Assembly (NCBI GenBank): GCA_035379765.1
Contig: DAOSVX010000036.1
Location: 1 to 7,023 of the forward strand
Direction: 5' to 3'
Origin: DAOSVX01 sp035379765
GTDB taxonomy: Bacteria > Bacillota_I > Bacilli_A > RF39 > UBA660
DNA length: 7,023 nucleotides
The position numbers were made by a program, and so were the translations under genes. A model generated the notes under the pieces. The model was given only the letters and a program-made list of their open reading frames with translations. It searched no databases and was not told the DNA's origin. This document shows, piece by piece, positions 1 through 5,831 of the stretch. Within the stretch, counting starts at the first letter, position 1, and the number at the start of each line of letters is the position of its first letter.

Positions 1-426
1 ATTAGCAAAATCCATACTGTTATTTTCTGTTCTGTTAATTAAAAGATGAACTTCATCAATAAATAAAATTAAATTGCCTTTACCAGCCTTTTTAATTTCA
101 TTAACCAATATTTCTAGTCTTTGTTCTAATACTCCACCACTAATAGCTGTTCCCATAATACTGCTAACACTTACCTTAACAACACGCATGCCTTTTAAAA
201 CCTCTGGCACTAGACCTTTTTGAATACGATAGGCAATCCCTTCCACTATAGCTGTTTTACCTATCCCAGCTTTACCAACTAATATAGCACTTTTATCTGG
301 TGTTAATAGTACTAATAGCACTTGCTTTATCTCTTCATCTCTAGCTATAGCTGGATCAGTCACATATTCTTTTTTAGTATAATCTTCACCATATTTTTCT
401 AATAAACTAACTTCACCATTTGGCAT
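1..426 (-). CDS. ClpA/ClpB-like AAA+ ATPase, N-terminal part (runs off left edge)
   Basis: Only the first 142 codons are inside the window; the frame is open to base 1. The Walker A motif is GKAGIGKT (residues 51-58), followed by AIVEGIAYRI, and Walker B is LILFIDE (119-125) followed by VHLL. These match the first ATPase domain of Clp/Hsp100 proteins, which use ATP to remodel or unfold proteins in the cytoplasm. Only about 45 residues precede Walker A, so the usual double-repeat Clp N domain is absent. Where ClpB D1 carries the pore-loop KYRG, this protein reads I-S-G-G (95-98), with no aromatic residue. The start is ATG at 424-426, with AAGGTGAT at 432-439 as ribosome binding site and a good promoter just upstream. 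Whether a second ATPase domain follows cannot be seen. The family call is firm; the specific role (chaperone, protease partner or other) is open. Confidence 0.87.
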   Translation of the reverse strand, partial: MPNGEVSLLEKYGEDYTKKEYVTDPAIARDEEIKQVLLVLLTPDKSAILVGKAGIGKTAIVEGIAYRIQKGLVPEVLKGMRVVKVSVSSIMGTAISGGVLEQRLEILVNEIKKAGKGNLILFIDEVHLLINRTENNSMDFAN

Positions 427-444
427 ATCCTATCACCTTAGTTA

Positions 445-472
445 ATTATAACATAAAATTTTAGACTATCAA
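445..472 (-). promoter_or_regulatory. Sigma-A promoter of the AAA+ ATPase gene
   Basis: On the minus strand, -35 TTGATA (467-472), a 16-base spacer, and extended -10 TGTTATAAT (445-453). The -10 ends 18 bases before the ATG, so transcription should start near 438, leaving a leader of about 12 bases that begins with the Shine-Dalgarno sequence. It is divergent from the tRNA promoter, with 11 bases between the two -35 boxes. Confidence 0.78.
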
Positions 473-483
473 TAAATAAAAGG

Positions 484-511
484 TTGACAACATTTTTTTA
501 TGTATTATAAT
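484..511 (+). promoter_or_regulatory. Promoter of the tRNA-Asn gene
   Basis: Perfect consensus -35 TTGACA (484-489) and perfect -10 TATAAT (506-511), separated by 16 bases. The predicted start is near 518, about 7 bases before the mature tRNA 5' end, so the primary transcript would have a very short 5' leader for RNase P to remove. Confidence 0.88.
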
Positions 512-524
512 ATTTATATCTGTT

Positions 525-600
525 GCTTCAATAGCTCAGTTGGTAGAGCATCCGGCTGTTAACCGGCAGGTCGTAGGTTCGAGTCCTACTTGAAGCGCCA
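525..600 (+). tRNA. trnN: tRNA-Asn (anticodon GUU)
   Basis: A 76-base cloverleaf folds by eye. The acceptor stem GCTTCAA pairs with TTGAAGC over 7 bp, the D stem is GCTC/GAGC, the T stem is GTAGG/CCTAC with loop TTCGAGT, the discriminator is G, and CCA is encoded at 598-600. The anticodon loop CTGTTAA places GTT at 558-560, which reads AAC and AAU (Asn). The only irregular pair is the top of the anticodon stem, T27 against C43 (bases 551 and 567), a mismatch above four good G-C pairs. It stands alone between its own promoter and terminator rather than in a tRNA cluster. Confidence 0.97.
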
Positions 601-609
601 TAAAAAAAT

Positions 610-632
610 AACTTAGACTATTTGTCTAAGTT
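610..632. terminator. Bidirectional intrinsic terminator shared by tRNA-Asn and the convergent 245-residue gene
   Basis: The 9-bp stem AACTTAGAC/GTCTAAGTT has a 5-base loop. A run of seven T follows on the plus strand (631-637), and a run of seven A precedes it (602-608), which acts as the U-tract for minus-strand transcripts. The convergent gene's stop codon is at 636-638, so one hairpin serves both transcripts. Confidence 0.88.
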
Positions 633-635
633 TTT

Positions 636-1373
636 TTATTTTACCCGTTTTATATATGTATATGGATTTCGATCTTTAGGTAATAACTTTCTTAATGCCG
701 CTACTGTTACTGCCCCTTTTAACTGTTTTAAATCAGCAGCAGTAAAATAAAACCCCGAATCCAAAAATAACCAACCCGATTCTGTAAAAAAAGCTCCCTC
801 TACTTCTTTTATACTTTCTTGAATACTTACTATAGCTTTATCTTGACCATTATAATGTTTAAATGTTTGTAATTTATTTTCTTCTAAATTAAAAAAGATT
901 GTTTCACCTTTTTCATCCGTTAAGCCTATAAATCCTGAACCAAGTTTTTTTGATCTTGTTACTTTTTTAAATCCATCAAATGATATATAATTGCCTTCTT
1001 CTTTAGTATAAACAAAATTACCTGTTCTATCTAAACAGCGGAAACATTGATCCATAATTGTTACTAACCCAGCTTTACCAACTATAGCAAAACCTTGTTC
1101 AAAAGGACTAACCATATCAAATCTTTGGGATTCTAAGGAACAACGATTATCATAATATGTATAACCATCAGCATATTTTCTTAGACTATATCCTTCTCCA
1201 ACATCAGAAATCGCCAAAACATTACCATCAACCGGTAATGAACGTAGTCTACTGCCACACATTATATAACTTTTCCTAATTTGAGATCCTTCATTAACTA
1301 TATAAGACGCTTCACAACTCGGAGGACACACTAACAATCCACTTTTAACTTCTGTTATAATAGGTAAACTCAA
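636..1373 (-). CDS. Hypothetical protein, 245 residues, beta-rich, six cysteines
   Basis: I do not recognise this protein. It has no signal peptide or membrane segment and is probably cytoplasmic. The sequence looks beta-rich, with repeated short hydrophobic strands separated by D/G/N turns (for example around 92-122 and 146-166), faintly like WG-type or propeller repeats, but I cannot prove repeats. Cysteines lie at 16 and 20 (CPPSC), 39, 78, and 110 and 113 (CFRC); two such spaced pairs could bind metal or form disulfides, which is inference. The start is TTG at 1371-1373, supported by GAGG at 1382-1385 and by a strong promoter whose predicted start lies only about 14 bases upstream. The first internal Met (residue 38) has less support. 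The gene is monocistronic, between the slipin terminator and the terminator shared with the tRNA gene. The frame is intact, so it is very likely a real gene. Confidence 0.8.
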   Translation of the reverse strand: MSLPIITEVKSGLLVCPPSCEASYIVNEGSQIRKSYIMCGSRLRSLPVDGNVLAISDVGEGYSLRKYADGYTYYDNRCSLESQRFDMVSPFEQGFAIVGKAGLVTIMDQCFRCLDRTGNFVYTKEEGNYISFDGFKKVTRSKKLGSGFIGLTDEKGETIFFNLEENKLQTFKHYNGQDKAIVSIQESIKEVEGAFFTESGWLFLDSGFYFTAADLKQLKGAVTVAALRKLLPKDRNPYTYIKRVK

Positions 1374-1380
1374 TTTTATC

Positions 1381-1390
1381 GCCTCGAGGC
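1381..1390. promoter_or_regulatory. 10-bp perfect palindrome over the predicted transcription start
   Basis: GCCTCGAGGC is self-complementary and unusually GC-rich for this DNA. It lies between the -10 box (1394-1399) and the TTG start at 1371-1373, covers the predicted transcription start (about 1387), and includes the GAGG ribosome binding sequence. It has no loop, so it cannot form a good hairpin; a DNA-level operator is the more plausible role if it has one. It is short enough to be chance. Confidence 0.35.
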
Positions 1391-1393
1391 ATG

Positions 1394-1422
1394 ATTATAT
1401 CACTTTAAAATTTTATAGTCAA
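1394..1422 (-). promoter_or_regulatory. Strong sigma-A promoter of the 245-residue protein gene
   Basis: On the minus strand, -35 TTGACT (1417-1422), an exact 17-base spacer, and -10 TATAAT (1394-1399) with the extension TGA in front. The -10 ends 20 bases before the TTG start codon, giving a leader of about 14 bases. The -35 begins four bases past the slipin terminator stem. Confidence 0.82.
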
Positions 1423-1425
1423 ATT

Positions 1426-1448
1426 AAAAGCCCCATTTTGGGGCTTTT
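1426..1448 (-). terminator. Intrinsic terminator after the slipin gene
   Basis: The 9-bp inverted repeat AAAAGCCCC/GGGGCTTTT has a 5-base loop and begins just past the slipin TAG stop. In the minus-strand RNA the stem ends in four U, then AAUUU. It closes the cysteine desulfurase to slipin unit. The same hairpin on the plus strand has no gene to terminate. Confidence 0.85.
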
Positions 1449-1449
1449 A

Positions 1450-2205
1450 CTAATCTTTTTTGTTTTTGCTAATGTTTTCAAAAGCTTTTAAAATTTCAAT
1501 AGGAATAGCAAATATTACCGTATTTGATTGATCGCTACTTAAATCGTTTAAGGTAGACAAAGTTCTAAGATGTAATGCTCCACTACTTTTACCCATTATA
1601 TTAGCTGCTTTAGCAAGATTTTCAGAAGCTTCTACTTCTCCTTTAGCTTTGGTAATAACAGCCATTTTTTCTCTTTCAGCTTCAGCTACTCTAGCTATTA
1701 CCCTTTTCATTTCTTCTGGTAAAGCTATATCTTTTAGTTCGACATTTTCAACTTTTATACCCCAAGGATCAGTTGCTTTATCAACTATTTCACATATTTT
1801 AGCACTAATTGATTCACGATCACTTAAAAGTTCATCTAATGATACAGATCCAACTATATTTCTCATCGTTGTTTGAGCTAACTGACTAACTGCATAATTA
1901 AAATCTTCGACAGCTATTACTGCTTTGGCAGCATCAAATATCTTGTAGTATAAAACTGCATTTATCTTAATAGATATGTTATCTTTAGTAATAGCTTCTT
2001 GCTCAGGAACATCAATCGTTTTAACTCTAATATCCACTTTCCTCATTGTTTGGAATATTGGAAAGACTAAACGCCATCCTGGCTTTACAATGCTGCTAAA
2101 TTTCCCTAAAGTAAACTTTACTCCTCTTTCATACTCATTAACTTGCTTAATTGAACTTAAAAAATAAAAGCCTATAACTCCTAAAATTATATAAAATGTA
2201 TCCAT
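1450..2205 (-). CDS. Slipin / stomatin-like SPFH (band 7) membrane protein
   Basis: A 251-residue SPFH-family protein. A hydrophobic anchor spans residues 4-18, followed by the band 7 domain starting at VNEYERGVKFTLGK (22-35). Typical stomatin segments are SLDELLSDRE (122-131), DPWGIKVENVELKDI (146-160) and ALPEEMKRVIARVAEAERE (161-179), then an Ala/Glu/Lys-rich helical region to about 205 that should be coiled coil. The C-terminal NTVIFAIPIEIL (228-239) matches the usual slipin tail. Such proteins form membrane-bound oligomers and organise membrane protein complexes. The start ATG has AGGAGG at 2213-2218, 7 bases upstream. Bacterial slipins often pair with an NfeD-type protein, but none is here; instead the gene is last after the thioredoxin-CcdA gene, 33 bases downstream of its stop, suggesting service to that membrane protein. 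A separate promoter in the gap may also drive it. Confidence 0.92.
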   Translation of the reverse strand: MDTFYIILGVIGFYFLSSIKQVNEYERGVKFTLGKFSSIVKPGWRLVFPIFQTMRKVDIRVKTIDVPEQEAITKDNISIKINAVLYYKIFDAAKAVIAVEDFNYAVSQLAQTTMRNIVGSVSLDELLSDRESISAKICEIVDKATDPWGIKVENVELKDIALPEEMKRVIARVAEAEREKMAVITKAKGEVEASENLAKAANIMGKSSGALHLRTLSTLNDLSSDQSNTVIFAIPIEILKAFENISKNKKD

Positions 2206-2224
2206 AATTATCCCTCCTACTAAA

Positions 2225-2233
2225 ATTATATCA
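2225..2233 (-). promoter_or_regulatory. Possible internal extended -10 promoter for the slipin gene
   Basis: On the minus strand TGATATAAT is a perfect extended -10, ending 19 bases before the slipin ATG, the same spacing as other promoters in this window. I see no convincing -35 box at 16-18 bases. It lies in the short gap after the upstream stop codon, so the slipin may be read both from the operon and on its own. Confidence 0.45.
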
Positions 2234-2238
2234 TATTA

Positions 2239-3432
2239 TTAAAAATTAAACATTAACCATTCCGGCTTAAAGATCATTAAAATCCCAATTATTAACATAA
2301 TAATTCCGCCAATTAGATGCGAATATTTAGTATATTTATTAGATATGCCTTTTAATTTTAAGGTTTTCATAGCAATAACAAATATAATAATATCATCTAT
2401 TAAGAAAAACAATATATAAATAAAAATATAAATGAAATATTCAAAATTACTTAATTCATTTAAAGATAATACCTGAGTAAATATTACCGGCAATCCTAAG
2501 GAACATAATAGTTCTATTAAGTTAACAGAAAAAGCTAACAATATAATACCAATTATAGCTAAGAAAAAGCTTTTAGAAGAAACTATCTTTCTAATCTTGT
2601 CCATTATTTTAGATCTTTTTTTCTCATCAACCACTTCACAACCAACTGGTTCCTTACGTTTTTTAAAATAATTATATATATTTATTAAACCAAATAAGAA
2701 AGCAAATATACCTATTCCTATTTTAATATAACTTATGGTGTTTAAAAAAGTTGTTAAACTTAACCAAGATACCATAAATAAAGCATATACTAATCCCGAA
2801 GAAACAATAAAAGTTAATCCTAATATCCACATTTTTTTACGATCTTTCATCCCAAATAACATAGCTATTAAAAAAATTAATATCCACATTGCACAAGGAT
2901 TAAAACCATCTACTAAGCCAATTATAATAGCTAAAAGAGGCAAGGAAACACTCTTAGCATCTATTTTGCCTAATAATGGCACAGTAAAACCAGTATCATC
3001 TTCGGTTTCTCCACTAGTTGTTTCATCATCATAGACGGTAAGACCCATATATCTTCCTACTGTATCTGTATAATTATTATTTTCATAATAAGTAATAGCG
3101 TCTTTTATTTGTTCATCAGTTGTTCCTTCTAAATATCCTAATATAACTTTATTACCAATTACTAAAAAAGGAACACCATTAGAATCATTATCTAAAAGTT
3201 CTTTTACTTCTAATAATTTATTTTGATTATTAACATTATACCAAGTTTCATATTTATAAAGTTTAACATCTTCTTTAGTTTTTAAATAATCTTCTAAAAA
3301 TTCTATTTCTGCTGCACAATGAGAACACCCAGATCCATAAAAAAGATGCAAATTTATAACTTTATCAGAAGCTTTTACATTTAAAGGAATTAAAAATAAA
3401 AAAGCTAAAAATAACCATAATATTTTTTTCAT
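2239..3432 (-). CDS. Exported thioredoxin domain fused to a CcdA/DsbD-like membrane electron-transfer domain
   Basis: A 397-residue two-part redox protein. Residues 1-21 are a signal-like segment (KK, then a hydrophobic run, then VKAS). Residues about 25-118 form a thioredoxin fold with active site CSHC (36-39) and the cis-proline motif GVPF (P88). An acidic, Thr-rich linker (about 132-150) leads to about six membrane segments (near 164-192, 201-222, 232-253, 287-318, 332-355, 370-388). Membrane cysteines C180 (GFNPC, first segment) and C310 (LLCSLGLP, fourth segment) match the redox pair of DsbD/CcdA transporters, which carry electrons from cytoplasmic thioredoxin to the outside. The external substrate is unknown; nothing here points to cytochrome c. 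C265 lies in a loop. It starts 8 bases after the mini-thioredoxin stop, with AGGTGG upstream, so the two are co-transcribed. Confidence 0.9.
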   Translation of the reverse strand: MKKILWLFLAFLFLIPLNVKASDKVINLHLFYGSGCSHCAAEIEFLEDYLKTKEDVKLYKYETWYNVNNQNKLLEVKELLDNDSNGVPFLVIGNKVILGYLEGTTDEQIKDAITYYENNNYTDTVGRYMGLTVYDDETTSGETEDDTGFTVPLLGKIDAKSVSLPLLAIIIGLVDGFNPCAMWILIFLIAMLFGMKDRKKMWILGLTFIVSSGLVYALFMVSWLSLTTFLNTISYIKIGIGIFAFLFGLINIYNYFKKRKEPVGCEVVDEKKRSKIMDKIRKIVSSKSFFLAIIGIILLAFSVNLIELLCSLGLPVIFTQVLSLNELSNFEYFIYIFIYILFFLIDDIIIFVIAMKTLKLKGISNKYTKYSHLIGGIIMLIIGILMIFKPEWLMFNF

Positions 3433-3440
3433 TTTACCAC

Positions 3441-3701
3441 CTACTCGTTGTTATATTTTTCTATTAATTCTTTTATTTTATCTTTACTCTGTTCCCCTAC
3501 TAATCTAGCTATTTCTTTATTGTTTTTATTAACAAAAATTAAGATTGGCAAAATTTTACCAGGATTATATTTTAACACTTCTTCTTTATCAAAATCACTA
3601 TCTAAATTTATTACTTCTATTTCTTTAGCCACTTCTTCTAAAATATCATTTACTATTAAACAAGAAGGACACCATAAAGAAGTTATTTTTATTATTCTCA
3701 T
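3441..3701 (-). CDS. Small cytoplasmic thioredoxin-like protein (WCPSC)
   Basis: At 86 residues it is shorter than ordinary thioredoxins (about 105) but has the core: strand MRIIKITS, active site WCPSC (C11, C14), helix, strand EIEVINLDSD, cis-proline in ILPILIF (P52), and a C-terminal helix. It lacks a signal peptide and so should be cytoplasmic. Its ATG overlaps the TGA stop of the cysteine desulfurase gene (shared ATGA at 3698-3701), with GGAGA at 3709-3713 inside the upstream gene, so translation is probably coupled. Lying between a desulfurase and a CcdA-like transporter, it could reduce the membrane protein from the inside, or accept persulfide sulfur or reduce the desulfurase; the sequence does not distinguish these. 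The thioredoxin-fold assignment is secure, the partner is inference. Confidence 0.9.
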   Translation of the reverse strand: MRIIKITSLWCPSCLIVNDILEEVAKEIEVINLDSDFDKEEVLKYNPGKILPILIFVNKNNKEIARLVGEQSKDKIKELIEKYNNE

Positions 3702-4807
3702 ATTTTTTTCTCCATATATTTACTTAATATTTTTAAAAACTCTTTTATTTCTTTTATAGTTGTTAAATGTGACAAACTAATTCTTACCGATGAAGCTGCT
3801 CTTTGTTCATCATTAGTTATTTTATAAACTGCTAAAGAAATATCTGCTTCACTAGAACAAGCCGTTCTAGTTGAAAAATAAACTTCAGAAGCCGAAAAAT
3901 ATCTTTGAATAGCATCAGCTTTGTGTTTTAAAATACTAAAATTAACTATTTGTGGTATAGATATATCTGAACTATTTATTTTTATATCCGGATATTTTGT
4001 TAAACCTTTTATAAGTATTTTATTTAGTTTTTGAACATATCTTTTGTTTTTAGATACTTTTGGTAATAAAAGTTCTATAGCCTTTCTAAAAGATACTATT
4101 AATTCTGTAGATGGAGTTCCGCTACGATATATAGTAGTACTTTTACCACCATGAATTAATGGTATTAAATTAATTTTTTCTTTCTTAACAAGAGCTCCTA
4201 TTCCTTTTATACCATAAATTTTATGAGCCGACATCGAAGCCATATCTACATTTGTTAAATCAAATTTATCTTTACCTAGTAATTGAGTTATATCACTATG
4301 AAATATTAAATTATATTTTTTTAACATCTTACCTATTTTTTCAATCGGTTGTCTAAATCCAAGCTCACTATTAACAGCTCCAATAGTAACTAAAAAAGTA
4401 TCTTTAGTAATTAGTCTTTCTAAATCTTCTAAGTCCACTTCGCCATTAGATTTAATTTTAACAAAATCTATTTTATAACCTAAAGATTGTAAATAACCAA
4501 GCGGTGCTGTTATAGAAGAATGCTCAAATGGCGTTGTAATAATATGTTTCCTTTTTTCCTTACTAGCCAACCCTTTAATAGCCATATTATTTGCTTCGCT
4601 AGCTCCACTAGTATAAATAATTTCACTAGATTTAACTCCTAATAGTTTACTTAACTTTCTAGTTGCTTTATCTATTTTAGTTTTACTTTCTTTTGCTATA
4701 TCATATTTAGAATTAGGATTAGCAAAATAATTAGCAGCTGTTTTAGTAAAAATATTTAAAACTTCAAAATTAGGCTTCGTAGTTGCGGAATAATCTAAAT
4801 ATATCAT
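3698..4807 (-). CDS. Cysteine desulfurase, NifS/IscS-like (PLP enzyme)
   Basis: A 369-residue class V aminotransferase-fold enzyme that takes sulfur from cysteine as an enzyme-bound persulfide, leaving alanine. Motifs in order: YLDYSATTKP (3-12), SGASEANN (67-74), EHSS with cofactor-stacking H96, VNSELG (145-150), HSDITQ with D172 and Q175, SAHKIYG with the PLP-binding lysine K196, RSGT (228-231), and the catalytic loop RTACSSE with C317. All key residues are present and the length is near normal. I start at ATG 4805-4807, not the GTG at 4814-4816: that GTG lies within the AGGTGG ribosome binding site, and the family typically begins MIYLDYSATT. No scaffold (IscU/SufU) or dedicated thiolase adjoins it; instead it leads an operon with redox genes, so its sulfur acceptor is unclear. 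The nearby TtcA-like gene is a possible client. Confidence 0.94.
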   Translation of the reverse strand: MIYLDYSATTKPNFEVLNIFTKTAANYFANPNSKYDIAKESKTKIDKATRKLSKLLGVKSSEIIYTSGASEANNMAIKGLASKEKRKHIITTPFEHSSITAPLGYLQSLGYKIDFVKIKSNGEVDLEDLERLITKDTFLVTIGAVNSELGFRQPIEKIGKMLKKYNLIFHSDITQLLGKDKFDLTNVDMASMSAHKIYGIKGIGALVKKEKINLIPLIHGGKSTTIYRSGTPSTELIVSFRKAIELLLPKVSKNKRYVQKLNKILIKGLTKYPDIKINSSDISIPQIVNFSILKHKADAIQRYFSASEVYFSTRTACSSEADISLAVYKITNDEQRAASSVRISLSHLTTIKEIKEFLKILSKYMEKKI

Positions 4808-4812
4808 TATTA

Positions 4813-4818
4813 CCACCT
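4813..4818 (-). promoter_or_regulatory. Ribosome binding site that fixes the desulfurase start
   Basis: AGGTGG on the minus strand lies 5 bases before ATG 4805-4807. The upstream in-frame GTG (4814-4816) is formed by bases of this very site, so a start there would have no ribosome binding site; the shorter protein is preferred. Confidence 0.85.
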
Positions 4819-4824
4819 TTTTAA

Positions 4825-4853
4825 ATTATATACTAGATAAGTAAAAACAGCAA
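4825..4853 (-). promoter_or_regulatory. Promoter of the desulfurase-thioredoxin-CcdA-slipin unit
   Basis: On the minus strand, perfect -10 TATAAT (4825-4830), a 17-base spacer, and -35 TTGCTG (4848-4853; three of six consensus bases). The -35 is formed by the downstream arm of the dus terminator hairpin. The -10 ends 17 bases before the ATG, so the leader is about 11 bases. Confidence 0.68.
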
Positions 4854-4869
4854 CTTTTATTGCTGTTTT
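4844..4869 (-). terminator. Intrinsic terminator of the pduL-dus unit, overlapping the dus stop codon
   Basis: The 10-bp stem AAAACAGCAA/TTGCTGTTTT encloses a 6-base loop and is followed by a run of T on the minus strand (4843-4847). The upstream arm encodes the last Dus codons (Lys-Gln-Gln) and the TAA stop forms the first half of the loop, so a ribosome at the stop codon would sit on the hairpin. Confidence 0.85.
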
Positions 4870-5831
4870 AAGAATTCATCTAGTAAATCATATAATTCTT
4901 TTTGAGAATTAATTTGACATATTTCTTTTTTTAATTTTGAAGTATTAGGAATACCTTTTAAATACCATAAAGCATGGTTTCTAATTTGTAAATTAGCTAG
5001 ATGAAGATTTTTATCTTTTAAAAGTAATTCATAATGATATTTTAGCATATTTATTTTTTCTTCTAAACTAACTTCTTTTGGTTCTAGGCCTTTTTCTAAA
5101 TAATCTATGCATTCTTTAATAAGCCATGGGTTACCAAGAATTCCCCTGCCAATCATCACCGCATCACAACCTGTTTCATCTAGCATTCTTTTGGCATCGT
5201 AACAACTTCTAACATCACCGTTACCTATAACTGGTATAGATACTGCTTCTTTTACTTTCCTAATAATATCCCAATTAGCTTTACCTGTATAACCTTGACT
5301 TCTGGTTCGGGCATGAATAGCTATTGCTTTAGCTCCGGCTTTTTCACATATTTTAGCTACTTCTACGGCATTAATACTTTTTTCATCCCAACCACTTCTT
5401 ATTTTAACAGTAACAGGGACTTTTACGGCTTTAGATACTGCTGATACAATTTTCGCTATCTTTTTTGGGTCTTTTAATAAAGCACTACCAGCTTGATTTT
5501 TTAAAGCCACTTTTGGAACTGGACACCCCATGTTTATATCAATAATATCGGGATGCATATATTCTTCTACATATTTAGCTGCTTTTACAAAAGAAGTAAT
5601 ATCACTACCAAATATTTGTTGACTAATAGGTCTTTCTTCTTCTCTCATTTTAAGTAAATCTAAAGTTTTTTCGCTCCCATAAACTATCGCTTTATCACTA
5701 ACCATTTCCGCATAAATAAGACCTGCTCCAAAAGATTTTATAATCAAGCGAAAACTGGTATTAGAAATACCAGCCATTGGAGCCATTACAACTTGATTTT
5801 TTATTTCTACATTACCAATATAAAAACTCAT
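4857..5831 (-). CDS. dusB: tRNA-dihydrouridine synthase, DusB-like
   Basis: A 324-residue flavin enzyme that reduces specific uridines in tRNA D loops to dihydrouridine with NAD(P)H. The TIM-barrel signature is complete: VVMAPMAGISNTSFR (14-28) at the FMN site, YAEMVSD (40-46), SQQIFGSD (70-77), DINMGCPVPKV (98-108) with catalytic C103, KIRSGW (143-148), IHARTRSQGYTGKANW (172-187), GNGDV (203-207) and MIGRGILGNPW (226-236), then the helical tRNA-binding C-terminal domain. Length and motifs fit the DusB group of Firmicutes; subfamily assignment by eye is less sure than the family. Its ATG overlaps the pduL TGA (ATGA at 5828-5831) with only a weak GTAGAG upstream, so translation is probably coupled to pduL. 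The terminator hairpin begins within its last codons. Confidence 0.95.
   Translation of the reverse strand: MSFYIGNVEIKNQVVMAPMAGISNTSFRLIIKSFGAGLIYAEMVSDKAIVYGSEKTLDLLKMREEERPISQQIFGSDITSFVKAAKYVEEYMHPDIIDINMGCPVPKVALKNQAGSALLKDPKKIAKIVSAVSKAVKVPVTVKIRSGWDEKSINAVEVAKICEKAGAKAIAIHARTRSQGYTGKANWDIIRKVKEAVSIPVIGNGDVRSCYDAKRMLDETGCDAVMIGRGILGNPWLIKECIDYLEKGLEPKEVSLEEKINMLKYHYELLLKDKNLHLANLQIRNHALWYLKGIPNTSKLKKEICQINSQKELYDLLDEFLKQQ

Noticed and set aside
525..600. tRNA gene as an integration site for a mobile element
   Set aside because: I see no integrase, no repeat of the tRNA 3' end elsewhere in the window, and the flanking genes have neat terminators and promoters.
1649..1876. Plus-strand open frame of 75 codons
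   Set aside because: It lies entirely inside the slipin gene on the opposite strand, has no ribosome binding site or promoter, and encodes a low-information sequence typical of an antisense shadow.
2735..3034. Plus-strand open frame of 99 codons
   Set aside because: It is antisense to the well-supported thioredoxin-CcdA gene, with no recognisable domain or ribosome binding site.
3448..3759. Plus-strand open frame of 103 codons with hydrophobic stretches
   Set aside because: It is antisense to the mini-thioredoxin gene and the end of the desulfurase gene; the hydrophobicity comes from complementing Lys/Glu/Asn-rich codons.
3698..4807. Possible selenocysteine insertion signal, because a hairpin lies at the catalytic position
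   Set aside because: The catalytic codon is TGT (cysteine), there is no in-frame TGA, and the hairpin surrounds the codon rather than following it.
4808..4816. GTG start adding three residues to the desulfurase
   Set aside because: The GTG is part of the AGGTGG ribosome binding site of the downstream ATG and would itself have no such site.
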